From CAVRZY01 sp963725415 (GTDB lineage Bacteria > Acidobacteriota > Terriglobia > Bryobacterales > Bryobacteraceae): 7,767 nt of DNA. Where the stretch lies: positions 1 to 7,767 of the forward strand of contig CAVRZY010000279.1 of the NCBI GenBank assembly GCA_963725415.1. Direction: 5' to 3'. This document shows, piece by piece, positions 4,748 to 7,767 of this stretch (positions are counted from its first letter, which is position 1; each line of letters starts with the position of its first letter). Below the pieces are notes generated by a model. That model worked only from the letters and a program-made list of their open reading frames with translations, searched no databases and had not been told where the DNA came from. The translations under genes were made by a program, and so were the position numbers.

Positions 4748-6451
4748 ATGAAGGCCACCACCCTATGCCGCATTCTCTGTATTTCTCTCACCTGCTCGTT
4801 CTGCCGCGCCCCCGCGCAAAGCGCCTCGACCAGTTCTGAGGTCCAGCAGATCCGCCAGGAGATGGAGCAGCTCCGGCAGGATTACGAGCGACGGATGCAA
4901 TCGCTGGAGAGGCGGCTCAACCAGATCGAGATCCCGCGGGCGGCTGCGGCCACCAACGCCGCGCCTGCGGTGGCCGGGCCGACATCGGCGCCGACCTCCA
5001 CACCGGTCGCTGTGGCTGCATCCCAGAGCGGCACCAACCAGGCCGCGGCTCGGGAGGCGGCGATCGTGCGGGGGCGCGAGTTTGCCCAGCAGCAGTTCCA
5101 GCAGGACGCCGAAATGCTGGATCGCAACCTTGCTCCCGCCACCAACGGCTACTTCGCCGACCGCGTCGAGCAGGTGCTGCAGGACTACATGGATATAACG
5201 GGCTACGTGCGGGCGGGTTACGGGCGGGACAACCAGGGCGGGCCGCAACCTGCCTTCCAGGCCCCGGGCGCGCTTGCCAAGTATCGGCTGGGCAATGAAG
5301 CTGAAAACTATGGTGAGCTGGCCTTCGGCAAGAACTGGTATGTGCCCGGCATCTTCTCGGCCGATCCGGCAACGCGGCCCAATGACACCCCCACCGGTCC
5401 CATCGCCCGCGCGCAGGTGCGCCTGTCCTTTTACAATCCCTACTCTTCGTATAATTCGGGCGCGGACACACAATTCGCGGTGCCCGAGGCCTGGGCGACC
5501 ATCGGCAATGTGGTCGGCAGCCAGCCCTCGATGAAGTTCTGGGCCGGCGACCGCTTCTATGAGCGCTCGGACATTTACATCAATGACTTCTTCTTTCGCA
5601 ATATGAGTGGCGGCGGCGGCGGCGTGGAGGATATTCAACTGCCCTTCGGCCAGTTGGCGTTTGCCTGGATTGGCAACGGCTCGCAGAGCGACCTCTATCG
5701 GGATATCCCTTCCCCCACCACCCCCGCCAACGAGGCCGGGTTCAGCAAGGGGAGCTGGGACCTGCGGCTCTATGACGTGCCGGTGCCGCTGGGCAAGGGC
5801 GAGTTCAACTTCATCTATGCCAACGCCGACGCCGGCCAGGATCAGAACGGCAATTCGCTGCAGCGCACCGACGGCTTCGCGTTCGACTTCATCCACATCG
5901 TGAAGCCGCTTCTCGACCAACCCAGCTTCAATACGTTCTCCTTGCAGGTCGGCAGCGGGCCGGCCAAGACCTTCTCGTCCGGCTTCGAGACGTTCAACTT
6001 CGAGGGGAACTCGTACATCCGGCCGGACCCGGACAACTCCTGGCGGTTCCGGGCCACCGAACACTTCGTGCTGCAGCCCAGCGAGCACTTCTCGATCGGC
6101 CCGGCGCTGGTTTACCAATACACCTATTATGGGAACGGCTACGGCAACCAGACCTGGCTCTCCGCGGGCGTGCGCCCGATTGTGGAGTTCAACAAGTACT
6201 TCAGCCTCGCGTTCGAGGGCGGGGTGGATTACGTGTCGGACAGCTTCTATGGCACCAGCGGCAACCTCTTCAAGCTCACGCTGGCGCCGCAAGTGGCCCT
6301 GGGCAACCAATTCTTCAGCCGGCCGGTCCTGCGGGCGTTCGTCACCTATGGGCATTGGAGCGACGCCTTCGTCGGGCAAGTCGGCGGGCAGGATTACCAG
6401 AACCTCCAAGATGGTCTCACCTGGGGGCTGCAGATGGAAGCCTGGTGGTGA
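4748..6451 (+). CDS. LamB/maltoporin-type outer-membrane carbohydrate porin
   Basis: The 567-residue protein starts with a signal peptide (KATTLCRILCISLTCSFC, cleavage near APAQS, about 25). Residues 29-62 form a charged coiled coil (SSEVQQIRQEMEQLRQDYE and onward), followed by an Ala/Pro/Thr linker to about 100. From about 148 the LamB barrel is recognisable: GYVRAGYG at 152-159, a Gly/Pro/Gln-rich turn, KYRLGNEAENYGEL at 178-191, then alternating aromatic beta strands and a final EAWW typical of LamB and ScrY C-termini and needed for barrel assembly. The family forms trimeric 18-stranded channels for facilitated uptake of malto-oligosaccharides, sucrose or related sugars. The added coiled coil resembles ScrY. 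A GGGGG loop lies near residue 288. The ribosome-binding site is weak. The frame is clean throughout. The glycosidase gene follows after 13 nt, suggesting co-transcription and a substrate shared with it. Confidence 0.88.
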   Translation: MKATTLCRILCISLTCSFCRAPAQSASTSSEVQQIRQEMEQLRQDYERRMQSLERRLNQIEIPRAAAATNAAPAVAGPTSAPTSTPVAVAASQSGTNQAAAREAAIVRGREFAQQQFQQDAEMLDRNLAPATNGYFADRVEQVLQDYMDITGYVRAGYGRDNQGGPQPAFQAPGALAKYRLGNEAENYGELAFGKNWYVPGIFSADPATRPNDTPTGPIARAQVRLSFYNPYSSYNSGADTQFAVPEAWATIGNVVGSQPSMKFWAGDRFYERSDIYINDFFFRNMSGGGGGVEDIQLPFGQLAFAWIGNGSQSDLYRDIPSPTTPANEAGFSKGSWDLRLYDVPVPLGKGEFNFIYANADAGQDQNGNSLQRTDGFAFDFIHIVKPLLDQPSFNTFSLQVGSGPAKTFSSGFETFNFEGNSYIRPDPDNSWRFRATEHFVLQPSEHFSIGPALVYQYTYYGNGYGNQTWLSAGVRPIVEFNKYFSLAFEGGVDYVSDSFYGTSGNLFKLTLAPQVALGNQFFSRPVLRAFVTYGHWSDAFVGQVGGQDYQNLQDGLTWGLQMEAWW

Positions 6452-6464
6452 GAGAGTGGACCGA

Positions 6465-7767
6465 ATGAGCACAAGAATTACAGGATGGCAGGCGGTAGCA
6501 CTGGTGGCGGCGATTTTCGCAGTAGCGCCTCAGACTGCTTTCGGCGACGAGAATCTAAAGACGCCTTATGTGGTGCTGGACCCGGCCTCCGTCCCTCCGC
6601 CCGCGGCAATGGGAAAAGCACTGCCCTTTGTTCCCGGCAATCCAAACCAGACGCGCCGTCCGCCTGCCGACCTGGGCATTCCCAGAATCACCTCTGATCG
6701 AGCACCCGAGGCTGTGGCACTCACGCTGTCGAATTCCGCAGTGGCGATGCGGATTACCATCAGCAACTCCGGGCGGGCATCCATTGACCAATTGAGGAAC
6801 AACCTCACTGGAGAGGAACTGCTCTCCGGCGCGTCCCAGATCTTCCACGTCTTCGGGAAATCACCCGTTTCCTCCGATGCGTTCAAAGTCGAGCGATGGG
6901 ACGCCTATCAGTATGCGGACTATGCGGAACTGGTCGTCGTATTCAACAGCGACAAGGCTGCCTCGGTGACCTGGCGCACCCGGGTTTACCGCACTCGCCC
7001 CCAGATCGAACAGGACTTCGAAACGCCCTTGGGTGATGCGATCCTCGGCCAGGTGCTGAATGTCAGGCCGTCCCTTCAGCCGATCATGCCGGCCAATCTC
7101 TTTGGCCGTGGCTTCACCAGCGGAAAGCCGAATATCCCTGACCGGCACCGGTTTGAGATCGTGCAGGAGTCAGACCACGTCTCCTACGATCCGCAAACCC
7201 AGACCGGCCTCTGGGGATTCGTTGCGGAGATCGGCGGCCAGGAGCGAATCGCCGCGGGGCAGTTCGCGCTCATTCAGAACCCCTCTTTCCGAACGCGACG
7301 AAGCGGTCGCCTGGGGCCGTTAATTCTCCAGCCCTTCCATGGCCCGGTGGAGATTGGGTTCCTTGACCTGCGCCGATACATTCCAGAAACACTACGCCGT
7401 GCAAGCGGACACTCCCTCGCTCTATGAGTGGAACCAGTTCTGGCTCTGGCAGGGAGGCCCCACGCGGGTGGATAAGCGTGTCGTCACCCTGGAACGCCTG
7501 CTCGATGTGCTGCCGCGCCAAGTCAAGATGGGCATGGAGGAGTTCCACCTGGATGCCGGTTGGGAGTGGCACGACGGCGATTGGCAGATCGCGCCGGATC
7601 GGTTCCCCGGCGGGTGGGCGTCGCTGAGGGACTTCAACCGCGCCAACGGCCTCGCGTTCCACCTCTGGGTCAACGACGGCGCCGCCGACTCCGCTGATTT
7701 CCTCCTGGACCTGATCAAGCAGAGCAACCTTCATCGGCTGTTCATGGACCGGCAGGTGACGGAGAAG
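6465..7767 (+). pseudogene. Secreted GH36-like (clan GH-D) glycosidase, frameshifted and cut by window end
   Basis: ATG 6465 opens a protein with a signal peptide (hydrophobic VALVAAIFAVA, cleavage near TAFG-DEN, about 27). About 280 residues of beta-sandwich-like sequence follow, including HRFEIVQESDHVSYDPQT and GLWGFVAEIGG. The frame is open only to TGA 7425-7427 but homology moves to the next frame near 7380 (DLRRY, then FQKHYAVQ), implying one extra base. That frame is open to the window end and carries WNQFWLWQGG, EEFHLDAGWEW, GDWQIAPDRFPGG and NGLAFHLWVND. These match the (beta/alpha)8 barrel of alpha-galactosidase-type GH36/GH27 enzymes, where the aspartate of DxGW binds substrate and a later K-x-D aspartate is the nucleophile. 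Here the candidate is FMDRQ, without the usual lysine. Substrate is unknown; alpha-galactoside hydrolysis is plausible. GAGAG 8-12 nt upstream may be the ribosome-binding site. It may be functional if the extra base is an error. Confidence 0.7.

Noticed and set aside
4431..4791. Minus-strand frames around the palindromic element (85 and 111 residues)
   Set aside because: They are Arg/Ala/Gly-rich translations of the GC-rich palindromes and the neighbouring gene end, with no domain or start signal.
4763..6472. 569-residue minus-strand open frame opposite the porin gene
   Set aside because: It is an antisense shadow of the LamB gene. The plus strand has a signal peptide, LamB motifs and a correct C-terminus, while the minus product is low-complexity and rich in V, A, E and R.

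Overview
The window looks like a GC-rich chromosomal segment of a polysaccharide-degrading member of the PVC group, most likely Verrucomicrobiota (Planctomycetota cannot be excluded). The clues are an arylsulfatase with a C-terminal extension, a Tat-exported Gfo/Idh/MocA oxidoreductase followed by a secreted Dabb-domain protein, a LamB-type porin with a coiled-coil N-terminus, a clan GH-D (GH36-like) glycosidase, and GC-rich palindromic intergenic repeats with TCC/GGA loops. This assignment is inference from gene content only.

Layout. 1-495: 3' end of a sulfatase gene. 496-771: no convincing gene; it holds a hairpin, five ~21-bp tandem repeats built on ATTCCCGGGAAT, and a 40-bp echo of the sulfatase tail. 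781-1152 (+): stand-alone receiver domain. 1207-2064 (-): convergent gene encoding two fused receivers and no output domain; the first has lost its acidic pair. 2065-2734: about 670 bp between divergent genes with no credible gene but at least six inverted repeats, including a 77-nt nested hairpin. 2735-4165 (+): Tat-signal Gfo/Idh/MocA oxidoreductase, readable end to end only if about eleven single-base indels are corrected. 4175-4549 (+): secreted Dabb protein. 4558-4666: 109-bp compound palindromic element. 4748-6451 (+): LamB-like porin. 6465-7767 (+): 5' part of a secreted GH36-like glycosidase with one frameshift near 7380, running off the window.

The four co-oriented genes from 2735 onward read as a sugar-utilisation cluster: periplasmic sugar oxidoreductase, small Dabb protein, outer-membrane sugar channel, secreted glycosidase. 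The upstream sulfatase suggests a sulfated glycan, but this is inference. The three receiver modules have no DNA-binding or enzymatic output, so they would have to act through partners outside the window.

The most unusual signals are the clustered compensating indels in an otherwise well-conserved gene, the structured 2179-2686 intergenic region, the tandem-repeat and sulfatase-echo segment before the receiver gene, and the GG-for-DD pseudo-receiver.
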